Shown here: positions 14,705 through 15,358 of the stretch, one piece after another | Numbering within the stretch: the stretch's first letter is position 1 | How the letters are laid out: every line of letters starts with the position of its first letter | Source of the DNA: Francisellaceae bacterium UBA6186 | GTDB taxonomy: Bacteria; Pseudomonadota; Gammaproteobacteria; UBA6186; Azoamicaceae | Direction: 5' to 3' | Length of the DNA: 15,358 nucleotides | Assembly (NCBI GenBank): GCA_002422785.1 | Contig: DITK01000053.1 | Coordinates: 71,899 to 87,256 of the forward strand | Notes under the pieces: model-generated | Seen by the model: the letters and a program-made list of their open reading frames with translations, nothing else | What the model was told of the DNA's origin: nothing | Database searches by the model: none | Program-made: the position numbers and the translations under genes

Positions 14705-14849
14705 GGAGATGGCTTAGAATGGTTTGTAGCAACATTTTCAGTATTTTTCTGTTTTGGTTCTCTTTCAAGCTTTATTTTTGCTCCAAACATTGGGCCCAAG
14801 GCCAAACCTGCTGACAAATTAACAGTATCTTTTTTTTCTGCACTACTAG
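14691..14849 (-). repeat. Direct repeat, first copy (matches 13682-13840)
   Basis: This copy spans the C-terminal coding part of gene A, the ATGA overlap and the first codons of gene B. The partner copy lies 1009 bases to the left. Together they mark a tandem duplication of an A-B unit. Confidence 0.9.
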
Positions 14850-15358
14850 TATATCCAACACCAACCTGAGCACCAACTCCAAACCCAGTATAAGGGGTTA
14901 CAGTAACTTGCACACAACTACTATTAGAACAAGCTTTTTTAGATTTAAATTCCCCTCGTACAACCACACCATCTACTGATACCTCAGCATTTACACCAAC
15001 ATTAGTTTGCTCTTTACTAATATTAATATGACCTTCAGCTTGCAATTTTCCAGATAAAGCATTTACATCTACTCTAACATCACCAACAGGTAATTCTGCA
15101 TGTCCTGTAGCTAAATTCAAACCAACGCTACCGCCAATCGATCTTTCTATATTAATTCCGTCTTTATTTACAGATGATCTTGCATAATTATCACTGCAAA
15201 CATAAGCCATCCCACCTGTTTCGATTCCCTCGGTCCTAGTTCTAAGAAAATACGCTGTATAGCAATGTTGATCATCTAATAATTTTGTTCCCACCGAACT
15301 GTCAATTTTAGCTGATGGTAATTCCCCTTTACGAAAGCTATCTTTGGCTTTATCCATA
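14701..15358 (-). CDS. Gene A: glycine/valine-rich, beta-type protein with paired cysteines, 5' end beyond the window
   Basis: At least 218 residues are visible. A methionine codon lies at the very edge (15355-15357), so I cannot tell whether the gene starts there or continues outside; the lack of a signal peptide favours a longer protein. The N-terminal 80 visible residues are mixed, with two cysteines bracketing YTAYFLRTRTEGIETGGMAYV. From about 75 to 185 the chain alternates small and hydrophobic residues (GGSVGLNLATGHAEL, NVGVNAEVSVDGVVV, GFGVGAQVGVGY), typical of stacked beta strands. A second cysteine pair is CSNSSC. A polar, Lys-rich tail closes the chain. It could be the C-terminal part of a secreted repeat protein or toxin-like protein, but I recognise no catalytic motif. 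Its stop overlaps the start of gene B. Confidence 0.75.
   Translation of the reverse strand, partial: MDKAKDSFRKGELPSAKIDSSVGTKLLDDQHCYTAYFLRTRTEGIETGGMAYVCSDNYARSSVNKDGINIERSIGGSVGLNLATGHAELPVGDVRVDVNALSGKLQAEGHINISKEQTNVGVNAEVSVDGVVVRGEFKSKKACSNSSCVQVTVTPYTGFGVGAQVGVGYTSSAEKKDTVNLSAGLALGPMFGAKIKLEREPKQKNTENVATNHSKPSP

Noticed and set aside
13652..15358. Insertion sequence or CRISPR as the cause of the repeats
   Set aside because: No transposase, terminal inverted repeats or regularly spaced short repeats are present. The repeats are coding duplications of A and B.

Overview
The window is very AT-rich and carries a long rightward block of housekeeping genes of gammaproteobacterial type: PriA, NagZ, RuvAB, TolQRAB-Pal-CpoB and a bifunctional ManC. 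TolR (the EINVVPYVDVMLVLL stretch), Pal and ManC all read as gammaproteobacterial. Low GC, compact spacing and short orphan genes suggest a host-associated or intracellular member, possibly Legionellales-like. That placement is an inference, and I cannot name a genus.

Layout. 1-47 is the 3' end of a tRNA-Phe gene (anticodon GAA, no encoded CCA). 48-748 has no convincing gene. It holds five perfect DnaA boxes plus one near match, all in the same orientation, a perfect IHF consensus and a stretch of about 90% AT, so it looks like a chromosomal replication origin. 749-5008 carries a small basic orphan ORF overlapping priA, then priA, nagZ and a membrane-anchored family 2 glycosyltransferase. 5009-5777 holds two unrecognised small genes, divergently arranged around a 225-base promoter region with a short palindrome. 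5778-13622 is a tightly packed rightward run: ruvA, ruvB, tolQ, tolR, tolA, tolB, pal, cpoB, manC. Most junctions overlap or are under 10 bases. The run joins Holliday-junction branch migration, the Tol-Pal envelope machine and GDP-mannose synthesis. ruvC and ybgC, which often belong to such a cluster, are not in the window.

13652-15358 is different in character. On the minus strand, a glycine/valine-rich protein with paired cysteines (gene A, 5' end cut by the window edge) is followed through an ATGA overlap by a secreted TPR protein (gene B). Another ATGA overlap leads to a truncated copy of A (A'), and a third leads to a wrecked copy of B (B'). This is a tandemly duplicated two-gene unit with strictly alternating, translationally coupled members. 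The second unit is decaying by deletion, while its surviving parts remain about 97% identical to the first. I do not recognise the family. It is the best candidate here for an undescribed two-component, possibly exported, system.
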